A stretch of 11,000 bases of DNA from Chloroflexota bacterium (lineage in GTDB: Bacteria; Chloroflexota; Dehalococcoidia; SM23-28-2; RBG-16-64-32), in contig JADFKX010000054.1 of the NCBI GenBank assembly GCA_022564695.1, positions 1 to 11,000 of the forward strand, in the 5' to 3' direction. Numbering within the stretch: the first letter of the stretch is position 1; each line of letters begins with the position of its first letter. Shown here one piece after another: positions 1-6,568 of the stretch. The translations under genes were made by a program, and so were the position numbers. Below the pieces are notes generated by a model. The model worked only from the letters and a program-made list of their open reading frames with translations. It did no database searches and was not told where the DNA came from.

Positions 1-292
1 GGTATGTCATTTCCCGCCCGGCACGAGCAAGTGGAATAAGATAGAACATCGCTTGTTCTGTCACATCACGCGCAACTGGCAAGGCGTACCTCTGGAAACG
101 CATGAAGTCGTGGTAAATCTCATCGGCTCGACGCGCACCAACGAAGGGCTTGAGGTCCACGCCTGGATCGACGAGAAAGAATATATGAAGGGACGCAAGG
201 TTACAGCGGAAGAGTTCAACCAAGTAAACATCAAGCCCAACAAGTTCCACGGCGACTGGAACTATGAGATTCACCCAAGCAAGAACTGTTAA
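1..292 (+). mobile_element. Right-hand part of an insertion sequence (ISAzo13-like)
   Basis: This is inferred from the transposase C-terminus that fills it. The right terminal inverted repeat should lie within the gene-free DNA after 292, but the left end is outside the window. I could not identify the repeat or a target-site duplication, so the true right boundary is unknown. Confidence 0.6.
2..292 (+). CDS. ISAzo13-type transposase, C-terminal fragment (cut by window edge)
   Basis: The frame is open from base 2, upstream of any start codon, so this is the C-terminal 96 residues of a longer protein running off the left edge. It begins VCHFPPGTSKWNKIEHRLF and continues through a VVNLIGSTRT segment to an NYEIHP tail. 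From memory these match the C-terminal end of the DDE transposases of the ISAzo13 family (the Rhodopirellula-type transposase). The glutamate of the KWNKIEH segment (codon 44-46) is the likely third acid of the DDE triad; the two aspartates would lie outside the window. Codon usage is visibly less GC-rich than in the genes to the right, as expected for a mobile element. The last codons read SKNC then TAA, so the C-terminus looks intact. Whether the full element is active cannot be judged here. Confidence 0.87.
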   Translation, partial: VCHFPPGTSKWNKIEHRLFCHITRNWQGVPLETHEVVVNLIGSTRTNEGLEVHAWIDEKEYMKGRKVTAEEFNQVNIKPNKFHGDWNYEIHPSKNC

Positions 293-682
293 ACACGGTA
301 ATCAATTGTTGCGCGCGCCCTAAATGGCGAATCCCGTGATGAAGACGATTGTCACTGTCTCTGCCGGCGTCATAATCATCTCCGATCAGTCTTATTCTTC
401 ACCACGATATTTGTGAGTGACGCAATCATCTCACCGTTGTCGCCTAACTTGTGATTCTCTCAATCGAATGCGTTGAGAATTACCGATTTCGCGAGGAGGT
501 CAATCTTTTACCATGACGCGAGTTGCATCGAATTTCATCGCGCGAATTGAGTGAGCAATTCTTGCGCGGAAAACTGGGGAGAATGAAGCTCCTCGACCTT
601 TGCGGAGCCGCCAGAAAGGCCCCGCGGCGGGTCCCGCGCACGATCTAGACGTACCGCCGCCCGGTTGAGGAGTTGCTGCGGT
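293..682. other. Gene-free, lower-GC region with hairpins
   Basis: About 390 bases between the transposase stop and the end of the hemB-derived ORF. No reading frame here looks coding. Roughly 300-600 is lower in GC than the operon and probably includes the IS right end. It holds an imperfect hairpin at 454-480, a strong bulged hairpin at 539-568, and a short GC hairpin at 623-638 (CGCGG, 6-nt loop, CCGCG). None is followed by a T-tract on either strand, so none is a standard intrinsic terminator for the operon that ends at 683. Confidence 0.6.
539..568. repeat. Strong bulged inverted repeat (hairpin)
   Basis: The inner arms GAATTG (544-549) and CAATTC (556-561) pair perfectly around a 6-nt loop. 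The outer arms CGCGC (539-543) and GCGCG (564-568) extend the stem by five pairs, with only a TT bulge (562-563) on one side. This gives 11 pairs in 30 bases. It could be an IS-end or REP-like structure, or a transcript-end stem for the minus-strand operon, but no T-run accompanies it. Confidence 0.55.
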
Positions 683-1627
683 TTAGCTCCCCTGCTTCGT
701 CGCCACCAGATACAACTCTGGCGAGCCCAGTCGATACGGCTCCTGCGCGGTGGAGGCGTATCCCTCAATGGCGTGGAAGCCAGCCGCCTCGATCATGCGG
801 CAGAACTCTTTGTAGGAGTAGACCTGGCCGAAGCCCGATTTTTTCTCCACCTGGCCGTCCCGGATGAAGGTGTAGTCAATGTTTAGCCGGCCCTGGACAG
901 GGTCGTAGCTGCGGTGGGCCAGGTAGAGGATGTCCCCGATCGGCCCCCAGTCGCGTTCCTTGAGGTTGGGGAGCAGGGACTCGGCCACGAACCCGGTGTT
1001 CACGACGAACCTGGACTCAGGCTTGAGCGACCGGGCGACTGCCCTGAAGAAGGCGGCGAGCCCGGCGTCGTCCAGGGCGACACGGATGGCGGCCACGCGG
1101 CCGTCCATCATATCCGAGGGGGCGACGATGTCGGCGCCAGCCTGGGCGTGGGAGACGGCGGTGCGGGCCAGCAAGGGAAGGGTCTGGTCGTTATCGACCT
1201 CCCCGTCCACGACGACGCCGCAGTGGCCGTGCGAGGTGTACTCGCAGAGGCAGACGTCGGTGATGACGGCGAGATGGGGCGCGGCCTGCTTGAGGGTGCG
1301 GATGGCTCGCTGGACGATGCCGTCGTCATCGTAGGCCTCGGAGCCGGCGTCGTCCTTCGACGCGGGCAGGCCAAACAGGAGGACGGCGGGGATGCCCAGG
1401 GAGCGTAGCTCCTCGGCCTCGGCGTCCAGATTGTCGAGCGAGAGCTGGTACTGGCCGGGCATGGAGTCAATCTCGCGGCGGACGTTGTCGCCGTGGGTGA
1501 CGAAAAGGGGGTAGACGAAGCCCTGGGGCGAGAGGCGGGTCTCCCGCACGAGGTCACGCAGCGCCTGCGAGCGTCGCAGACGCCGGAAGCGCCGGAAGGC
1601 GGCGGGCAGGGTTCGGGTGGTGGTCAT
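683..1627 (-). CDS. hemB: HemB (porphobilinogen synthase) N-terminal half fused to a methyltransferase C-terminus; probably non-functional chimera
   Basis: Residues 1 to about 189 are porphobilinogen synthase (5-aminolevulinate dehydratase), which condenses two 5-aminolevulinate molecules. The FRRFRRLRRS start, the GFVYPLFV strand, the metal-binding cysteines in DVCLCEYTSHGHCG (C126, C128, C136) and the APSDMMDGRVAAIR segment (169-182) are all present. A normal HemB would next show PIMSY, the AKYAS lysine and the MVKPA Schiff-base lysine; none is here. Instead, from about residue 190 the protein reads FFRAVARSLKPESRFVVNTG, then DILYLAHRSYDP, DYTFIRDG and an EAAGF segment, which is the C-terminal half of a class I SAM-dependent methyltransferase. 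Total length (314) is close to a normal HemB (about 320-330), so a length-based or best-hit annotation would miss the swap. Without either active-site lysine it should not make porphobilinogen. The start is ATG at 1627, with GAGG (1636-1639) 8 nt upstream and a 4-nt ATGA overlap with the preceding gene. Confidence 0.85.
   Translation of the reverse strand: MTTTRTLPAAFRRFRRLRRSQALRDLVRETRLSPQGFVYPLFVTHGDNVRREIDSMPGQYQLSLDNLDAEAEELRSLGIPAVLLFGLPASKDDAGSEAYDDDGIVQRAIRTLKQAAPHLAVITDVCLCEYTSHGHCGVVVDGEVDNDQTLPLLARTAVSHAQAGADIVAPSDMMDGRVAAIRVALDDAGLAAFFRAVARSLKPESRFVVNTGFVAESLLPNLKERDWGPIGDILYLAHRSYDPVQGRLNIDYTFIRDGQVEKKSGFGQVYSYKEFCRMIEAAGFHAIEGYASTAQEPYRLGSPELYLVATKQGS
1058..1075 (-). other. HemB/methyltransferase junction
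   Basis: Homology changes from HemB to methyltransferase around residues 185-190 (LDDAGL, codons at 1058-1075). HemB proteins carry an ALDxAG segment here. Many SAM methyltransferases carry a similar FGYxDDxGN-type segment just before the (F)LRAVARxLKPGGRF helix. Parent genes that both encode DDAG could have joined through about 12 bp of microhomology (1061-1072). The exact base of the join cannot be fixed from this sequence alone. Confidence 0.6.
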
Positions 1628-2148
1628 GAGCCTGTCCTCTTGTCTGACGCGTCGGGATATTCGAGGTAAGCTCTATCAGCGGACGGATTTGCGTAGAAGA
1701 CCCAGGATCGCCGATTCCCCCTGACGTTGTGCGGCTTGAAGCGCCCGGATTTCACTAAGTCACTCCATGGATAAAGCCAAATGCGGTCGAGCGAATAGTC
1801 ATCATTTAAGTGGACGAACATGAGGTGAGAGGGACAATCATTGCCTTCTATCTTTGGAATCGCACTGGTCTGCGTCCATCCGCTTGCACGACCTTTTCTT
1901 GCCTTCACTGAGACACGACTATCACCAGCTTCAAAGTCGTGCTCGAATTCATCGGACACCAACGTTCCCCCGAGCAACAATTTGCCGTAAATTTCGCCAA
2001 GCCAGCCGACGATCTCATCACCCTTGAGTTTCTTGTTGTCAGCATAGCCATCTAGCTCGCGTCGAATGAGCGAGAGCGAACTGTGAACGGCCTCGAAATA
2101 TGGGCGTAGCTTCTCGGCTAGCATCTCCACGTCGCGTTTTGGACTCAT
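1624..2148 (-). CDS. Hypothetical protein, possible PD-(D/E)XK nuclease-like fold
   Basis: A protein of 174 residues. I favour ATG at 2148 over ATG at 2175 because AGGGAG lies 6 nt upstream of it and it then follows the cobA-hemD stop by 10 nt instead of overlapping. I do not recognise the family with certainty. Residues 1-35 look helical. A helix with KGDEIVGWLGEIYGKLLLGG (42-61) is followed by HDFEAGDSRVSVKARKG (70-86), then a WTQTSAIPKI segment and a hydrophobic strand LMFVHL (109-114). A helix carrying glutamate (E52), then acids (D71, D76) and VSVK (K82) resembles PD-(D/E)XK restriction-type nucleases, although the usual acid two residues before the lysine is serine. There is no signal peptide or membrane segment. 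GC is visibly lower than in the flanking hem genes, suggesting acquisition. Its stop overlaps the hemB start (ATGA), and its last codons supply the hemB ribosome binding site. Confidence 0.7.
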   Translation of the reverse strand: MSPKRDVEMLAEKLRPYFEAVHSSLSLIRRELDGYADNKKLKGDEIVGWLGEIYGKLLLGGTLVSDEFEHDFEAGDSRVSVKARKGRASGWTQTSAIPKIEGNDCPSHLMFVHLNDDYSLDRIWLYPWSDLVKSGRFKPHNVRGNRRSWVFYANPSADRAYLEYPDASDKRTGS

Positions 2149-2158
2149 TGTCGGCTCC

Positions 2159-3709
2159 CTATTCTGCCGCTCCAACGTGCTCCCTCATAGCCGCGACCAG
2201 GCCGGGCACGGTGTGCTCCGAGGCCACGACGTCCACCCGGAGGCCCAGCTCGCGGGCCGTGTCCGCCGTTATCGGGCCGATGCAGGCAACCAGTGTCTTC
2301 CCCAAACATTCTACGTCGCCGTTCAGCAGCGCCGCCAGGTTGCGCACTGTGGAGGAGGAGGTGAAGGTGACGATGTCGACGCCGCCGTCGCGCAGGAGCG
2401 AAAGCGCCTCCGCGGGCACAACCTTGGGCACGGCGGCGCGGTAGAGCGTAACCTCGTCGACCTCGGCGCCTAAGGCACAGAGCCCTTCGATAAGCTCGGG
2501 TCGGGCGCCCTCGGCACGCGGCACCAGGACGTGGTCGCCCGGGCGCAGGTGCGGCCGCAGCGCCTCCACGACGCCCTCCGCGACGTACTCCTCGGGGACG
2601 ACGTCGGCGATGATCCCGCGCTCGGCCAGGGCGTCCGCGGTAGCGGGGCCGATGGCGGCGGCCTTCGCACCGGCGAAGGCGCGGGCGTCCAGTCCACGCT
2701 CCCGCATCAGGCCAAAGAACAGCTCCACGGCGTTGGCGCTGGTGAAGACTACCCAGCCGTAGACGCCCGCGCGGAGGCCGTCCAGGGCTGCCTCCGTCGC
2801 CGCCTCATCGGCCGCGGGCTCGATCTCGATGGCGGGCAGCTCGATGGGCACGGCGCCCTCGTCGGCCAGCAGCCGCGCCAGCGTGCTCGCCTGGCGGCGG
2901 GTGCGGGTGATGAGCACTCGCTTGCCGAACAGGGGCCGGTCCTCAAACCAGGCGAGCGTCTCGCGCAGGCGGACGACCTCACCGATGACGGTGATCGCCG
3001 GGGGTTGCAGCTTCGCCGCCCGCACCCGCTGGACGATATCGGCCAGGGTACCGGTGACGGTGAGCTGGTCGGGCGTCGTGCCCCAGCGGATGACGGCGAC
3101 CGGCGTCTGCGAGGACCGTCCGCCGGCGATCAGCCTGTCGACGGTCTCCGGCAGCGTCTTCATCCCCATCAGCAACACGAGGGTATCGACGGCGGTCGCC
3201 AGCCGCTCCCAGTCGATGACCGGGTCGCCCTTGTCGGGGTCCTCGTGGCCGGTAATGACGGCGAAGGTGGTAGCAACACCGCGGTGCGTCACGGGGATAC
3301 CGGCGTAGGCGGGCACGGCGGTAGCGGAGGTGACGCCCGGCACGACCGCGAAGGGGACGCCGGCGGCCCGCAGCGCCTCCGCCTCCTCGCCGCCGCGACC
3401 GAACACGAACGGGTCGCCGCCCTTCAGCCGCACGACGCGCTTCCCCAGGCGGGCCTTCTCGATGAGCAGGTCGTTGATCTTCGACTGGTCATGTTGGCCC
3501 TCGCCGGCGACCTTGCCCATGTAGATCAGCTCCGCCCCGACCAAGTCGGGGTGCTCCAGCAGTCGCGGGCTGACCAGGCGGTCGTAGACGATGACGTCGG
3601 CTTCGCGCAGGCGCTCCAGCCCGGCGACGGTGATGAGGCCGGGGTCGCCGGGGCCGGCGCCGACCAGCCACACCTTGCCTACCGGCAGGCGAGGTTTGCC
3701 CGCAGTCAC
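2159..3709 (-). CDS. cobA-hemD: Fused uroporphyrinogen-III C-methyltransferase (CobA/SUMT) and uroporphyrinogen-III synthase (HemD)
   Basis: A 516-residue fusion. Residues 8 to about 258 are SUMT, which methylates uroporphyrinogen III twice with SAM to give precorrin-2. VGAGPGDPGLIT (16-27) is the SAM loop, GGDPFVFGRGGEE (97-109) is the family signature, and PGVTSATAVPAYAGIPVTHR (124-143) is also typical. From about residue 260 (LFGKRVLITRTRRQ) to the end is HemD, which closes hydroxymethylbilane to uroporphyrinogen III. HemD is poorly conserved, but its VVFTSANAVELF and VTFTSSSTVRN segments are recognisable. The fusion places the enzyme that forms uroporphyrinogen III next to the one that diverts it to siroheme and B12, a known arrangement in Firmicutes and Chloroflexota. 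The start is GTG at 3709, overlapping the hemC stop as GTGA, so translation is probably coupled. The stop is TAG at 2159-2161. Confidence 0.95.
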   Translation of the reverse strand: MTAGKPRLPVGKVWLVGAGPGDPGLITVAGLERLREADVIVYDRLVSPRLLEHPDLVGAELIYMGKVAGEGQHDQSKINDLLIEKARLGKRVVRLKGGDPFVFGRGGEEAEALRAAGVPFAVVPGVTSATAVPAYAGIPVTHRGVATTFAVITGHEDPDKGDPVIDWERLATAVDTLVLLMGMKTLPETVDRLIAGGRSSQTPVAVIRWGTTPDQLTVTGTLADIVQRVRAAKLQPPAITVIGEVVRLRETLAWFEDRPLFGKRVLITRTRRQASTLARLLADEGAVPIELPAIEIEPAADEAATEAALDGLRAGVYGWVVFTSANAVELFFGLMRERGLDARAFAGAKAAAIGPATADALAERGIIADVVPEEYVAEGVVEALRPHLRPGDHVLVPRAEGARPELIEGLCALGAEVDEVTLYRAAVPKVVPAEALSLLRDGGVDIVTFTSSSTVRNLAALLNGDVECLGKTLVACIGPITADTARELGLRVDVVASEHTVPGLVAAMREHVGAAE

Positions 3710-4626
3710 GACGCCTCCTCCAGGAGGGCGGCGGCGCCCTGCGAGAGGAGGAGCTGCGCCAGCCGGACGCCCAGAGGCTCGGCGTCCTCCAGCGAGCCCT
3801 CGACCTCGCCGCGCAGCAGCCGCCCGCCGGCCGGGTCGGCAACGAGCCCGCGCAGGCGCAGGCTGGAGCCGCTAACCTCGCCCAAGGCGGCGATGGCGGC
3901 ATGGCAACCGCCACCCAGGTGCGCCTCGAAGGCGCGCTCAGCTGCGGTTACTCGGTGGCTGACGGGATGATCGGCTGCGGCCACGAGCTCGATCGCCGCA
4001 CTGTCGTCGGCCCGTACCTGGAGGGCGAGGGCGCCCTGGCCGACGGCGGGGAGCATCACCTCCGTAGAGAGCACCTCGGAAGCGCGGTCCAGCCAGCCCA
4101 GACGGGCCAGTCCTGCCGCTGCCAGCACGATGGCGTCGTACTCGCCGTCCTTCACCTTGCGGATGCGGGTATCGACGTTGCCGCGGATGTCGGCGATGCG
4201 GAGGTCAGAGCGGGCAGCGAGGAGCTGGGCGGCACGACGGGGGCTGCCGGTGCCGACAACGGCGCCTTCGGGCAGCGCGGACAGGATCGCACCGTCGCGG
4301 GAGATGACGACGTCGCGTACGTCGGCCCGCTCCGTGACGGCGGCAACGGCGAGGCCGTCGGTGGTGGCGGAAGGCATGTCTTTAAGGCTGTGCACGGCGA
4401 CGTCGATCTCGCCGTCGAGCAAGGCCCGCTCCAGCTCGATAATGAACACGCCCCGGCCGCCGATCTCGCTCAGGGACTCGCGTGACTTATCGCCGGCGGT
4501 GCGGATAGTCTGCACCTGGAAGCGGACGCCCGGGCGCGCCTTGCGGAGGGTATCGAGGGTTAGCTCAGTCTGTCGTTGTGACAGGCGGCTGCCACGGCTG
4601 CCGACGACGAATACGCGACCGGACAC
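3706..4626 (-). CDS. hemC: Hydroxymethylbilane synthase (porphobilinogen deaminase)
   Basis: A cytoplasmic enzyme that links four porphobilinogen units into hydroxymethylbilane. It has 306 residues, the normal family length. The N-terminal GSRGSRLSQRQT (9-20) binds the pyrrole acids. VHSLKDMP (78-85) carries the catalytic aspartate D83. The RxxRxxL-type segment GSPRRAAQLL (127-136) and the DIRGNVDTR segment (146-154) are present. GGGCHAAIAALGE (238-250) holds the cysteine C241 that attaches the dipyrromethane cofactor; the proline common in GGGCxxP is alanine here, a minor variant. The start is GTG at 4626 with GGAGG (4635-4639) 8 nt upstream. It begins 20 nt after the hemA stop, and its own stop overlaps the next gene's start. 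Confidence 0.97.
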   Translation of the reverse strand: MSGRVFVVGSRGSRLSQRQTELTLDTLRKARPGVRFQVQTIRTAGDKSRESLSEIGGRGVFIIELERALLDGEIDVAVHSLKDMPSATTDGLAVAAVTERADVRDVVISRDGAILSALPEGAVVGTGSPRRAAQLLAARSDLRIADIRGNVDTRIRKVKDGEYDAIVLAAAGLARLGWLDRASEVLSTEVMLPAVGQGALALQVRADDSAAIELVAAADHPVSHRVTAAERAFEAHLGGGCHAAIAALGEVSGSSLRLRGLVADPAGGRLLRGEVEGSLEDAEPLGVRLAQLLLSQGAAALLEEAS

Positions 4627-4646
4627 AACTTCAGCCTCCGCGAGGG

Positions 4647-5927
4647 CTAGCGCCGTTTCCGTGAAGGGCTTGAACGAACCTCGAACAGGTCCTCCAGCGC
4701 CTCGATGTACAGGCCCGTATCGACGCCATCCTTGAGCCGGGCGATGGGGTTATCCAGCATCTTCTTGACGATGGCGCGGGTCATCGCCGCGATGCGCTCT
4801 CTCTGCTCATCGTCGAGGCCAGGCAGGCGGCGAAGCGTCCTCTCCAGCTCGCGGCCCCGGATCTCCTCGGCGCGCTCGCGGAGGGCGGCGATGACGGGGA
4901 CGACGTCCAGTGAGCGCCACCAGTTCATGAAGTCCTCGACCTCGTCCTCGACGTGGGCCTCCACCCGTAACACCTCACGGCGGCGACCGCGGAGGTTGGC
5001 GCGAGAGACGGCCTCAATGTCGTCGATGTCGAACAGGCGCACACCAGAAAGCTCGCGCACGGCTGGGTCGATGTCGCGGGGAACGGCGACGTCCAGGAGC
5101 AGTAGATCGTTCCCGTTGCGGTTGGCGGCGGCGGCGGCAACAGTCTCCGGGCGCAGGATGAATTCGCCGGCGCCGGTGCCGCTGATGACGATGTCGCTCC
5201 CTGCCAGGGCGCGCGGGAGGCGAGAGAAGGGGACGGCCTTCCCGCCGATCTTGTGGGCGAGAGCGGCCGCGCGCTGCGGGGTACGATTGGTCACCAGTAT
5301 GCGTTCGGCGCCGCTCTCGGCCAGGCTGCTGGCAGCCAGTTCGCCGGTGGAGCCGGCGCTGATGACAAGCACCGTCTTCCCCTCCAGCGTACCGACGGTC
5401 TGTCTGGCCAGGGCCACTGCGGCCGAGCTGACGGAGACGGCGTAGCGGCCGATGTTGGTCTGGCTGCGGGCCCGCTTGCCCACCCTCAGCGCGGAGTGGC
5501 AGAGACGGGAGAGCACGCCGTTGAGCGAGCCGGCCAAAGTGGCGGCGGACATGGCGTCCCTAACCTGCCCTAGTATCTGGGATTCGCCCAGGACCATGGA
5601 GTCGATCCCGGCGGCGACGCGGAACAGGTGCCGCACCGCCTCGTCGTGGCTGAGGAAGTAGGTCAATCGGGGATGCAGCACGGTGCCCTTGCAGGCCGCC
5701 AGGGCGTCCAGCAGGCGGTTCGCCTCGTGAGCGCCACCGGCCGTGGTCGCGTACAGCTCGGTGCGGTTGCAGGTGGAGATGACGACAGCGCTGCCTAGCT
5801 CACCGTGCAGCCGGTTTAGGGCGTCTGGCAGATCGTCGGCGGAGAAGGAGACCTTCTCGCGCTCCTCCACCGGGGCAGTGCGGTGGTTCAGGCCAACACA
5901 GGTTACGACGAGCGCTTCGCGTTTCAT
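4647..5927 (-). CDS. hemA: Glutamyl-tRNA reductase
   Basis: It reduces glutamyl-tRNA to glutamate-1-semialdehyde with NADPH, the first committed step of C5-pathway tetrapyrrole synthesis. The protein has 426 residues. VGLNHRTAPVEEREK (11-25) and STCNRTELYA (51-60, nucleophile C53) form the catalytic domain. HLFRVAAGIDSMVLGESQILGQV (100-122) is the family signature. The NADPH-binding Rossmann segment is VLVISAGSTGELAASSL, where the usual first glycine of GxGxxG is serine (S190), an unusual but probably tolerated change. The C-terminal helical dimerisation domain is present, and the tail KDGVDTGLYIEALEDLF is typical. HemL (glutamate-1-semialdehyde aminomutase), the next enzyme, is not in the window. 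ATG at 5927 overlaps the sirC stop (ATGA), and no strong Shine-Dalgarno is visible, so translational coupling is likely. Confidence 0.97.
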   Translation of the reverse strand: MKREALVVTCVGLNHRTAPVEEREKVSFSADDLPDALNRLHGELGSAVVISTCNRTELYATTAGGAHEANRLLDALAACKGTVLHPRLTYFLSHDEAVRHLFRVAAGIDSMVLGESQILGQVRDAMSAATLAGSLNGVLSRLCHSALRVGKRARSQTNIGRYAVSVSSAAVALARQTVGTLEGKTVLVISAGSTGELAASSLAESGAERILVTNRTPQRAAALAHKIGGKAVPFSRLPRALAGSDIVISGTGAGEFILRPETVAAAAANRNGNDLLLLDVAVPRDIDPAVRELSGVRLFDIDDIEAVSRANLRGRRREVLRVEAHVEDEVEDFMNWWRSLDVVPVIAALRERAEEIRGRELERTLRRLPGLDDEQRERIAAMTRAIVKKMLDNPIARLKDGVDTGLYIEALEDLFEVRSSPSRKRR

Positions 5928-6562
5928 CGCTCTGCCGCCGGTTCAAGCAGAGACCGGAGCAGCCGCTGCTTCGCCTCGTCGCGGCGACCTTCGCCCAGCA
6001 GGCGCTTCAAATCCACATCCAGGGCCGCGTTCCAGGTGTCCGGGTCCACCTTCACGTCCTGATCATTGAGCTCCCGCCGCACCTCCGCGGCCAGCTCCAG
6101 CATGAGGACATGCTCCTCGGTCAGGAACACCTCCAGCTCCTCGCGCATCTTGCGGGCCATGGCCGGGCTACCAGCGCTGGTGGACACGGCCAGGATGAGG
6201 TCACCCCGTTGGACGATGGCGGGCATAATGAAGTCGCAGTTGGGGATATCGTCCACGGCGTTGACCCAGACGCCGCGCTCCCGGCCCTCCCTGGAGACGA
6301 CAGCGTTGATCGAGCGGTCGTCGGTGCCGACGAAGGCGAGAGTGTAGCCCTCCAGGTCGCCGGGGGCGTACTCGCGCTCGTAGTGCTTGACGCGGCCCTG
6401 GTCGACCAGCGTCTTCAGATCCGGATGGAGCTCCGGGCTGACTACGGTCACTTGGGCGCCGGCGTCTACGAGACCTTTCACCTTCTGGAGCGCTATCTCA
6501 CCGCCGCCGATTACCACTACCGGTTTAGCGGCGATGTCCAGGAATACCGGGTAGTATCGCAT
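5924..6562 (-). CDS. sirC: Precorrin-2 dehydrogenase, SirC/Met8-type (no visible ferrochelatase partner)
   Basis: It oxidises precorrin-2 to sirohydrochlorin with NAD+, the step after the CobA half encoded two genes downstream. It has 212 residues, matching the single-function SirC/CysG-N/Met8 module. The N-terminus MRYYPVFLDI leads into the NAD-binding VVVIGGGEIALQKV (15-28). VNAVDDIPNCDFIMPA (100-115) is the conserved active-site stretch, where one of D104/D105 corresponds to the catalytic aspartate of CysG and Met8. VSTSAGSPAMA (126-136) matches the conserved STSGxSPAxA motif, with alanine for glycine. A helical dimerisation tail follows. No SirB or CbiX chelatase is seen nearby. The start is ATG at 6562, 6 nt after the regulator's stop. 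Confidence 0.93.
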   Translation of the reverse strand: MRYYPVFLDIAAKPVVVIGGGEIALQKVKGLVDAGAQVTVVSPELHPDLKTLVDQGRVKHYEREYAPGDLEGYTLAFVGTDDRSINAVVSREGRERGVWVNAVDDIPNCDFIMPAIVQRGDLILAVSTSAGSPAMARKMREELEVFLTEEHVLMLELAAEVRRELNDQDVKVDPDTWNAALDVDLKRLLGEGRRDEAKQRLLRSLLEPAAER

Positions 6563-6568
6563 GCAGGC

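Noticed and set aside
623..638. Short GC hairpin as terminator of the tetrapyrrole operon
   Set aside because: Only 5 bp and no T-tract on the minus strand.
2531..3970. A 479-codon plus-strand open frame opposite cobA-hemD and hemC
   Set aside because: It mirrors well-identified genes on the other strand, has arginine/glycine/histidine-rich translation without domain sense, and arises from GC-rich third positions.
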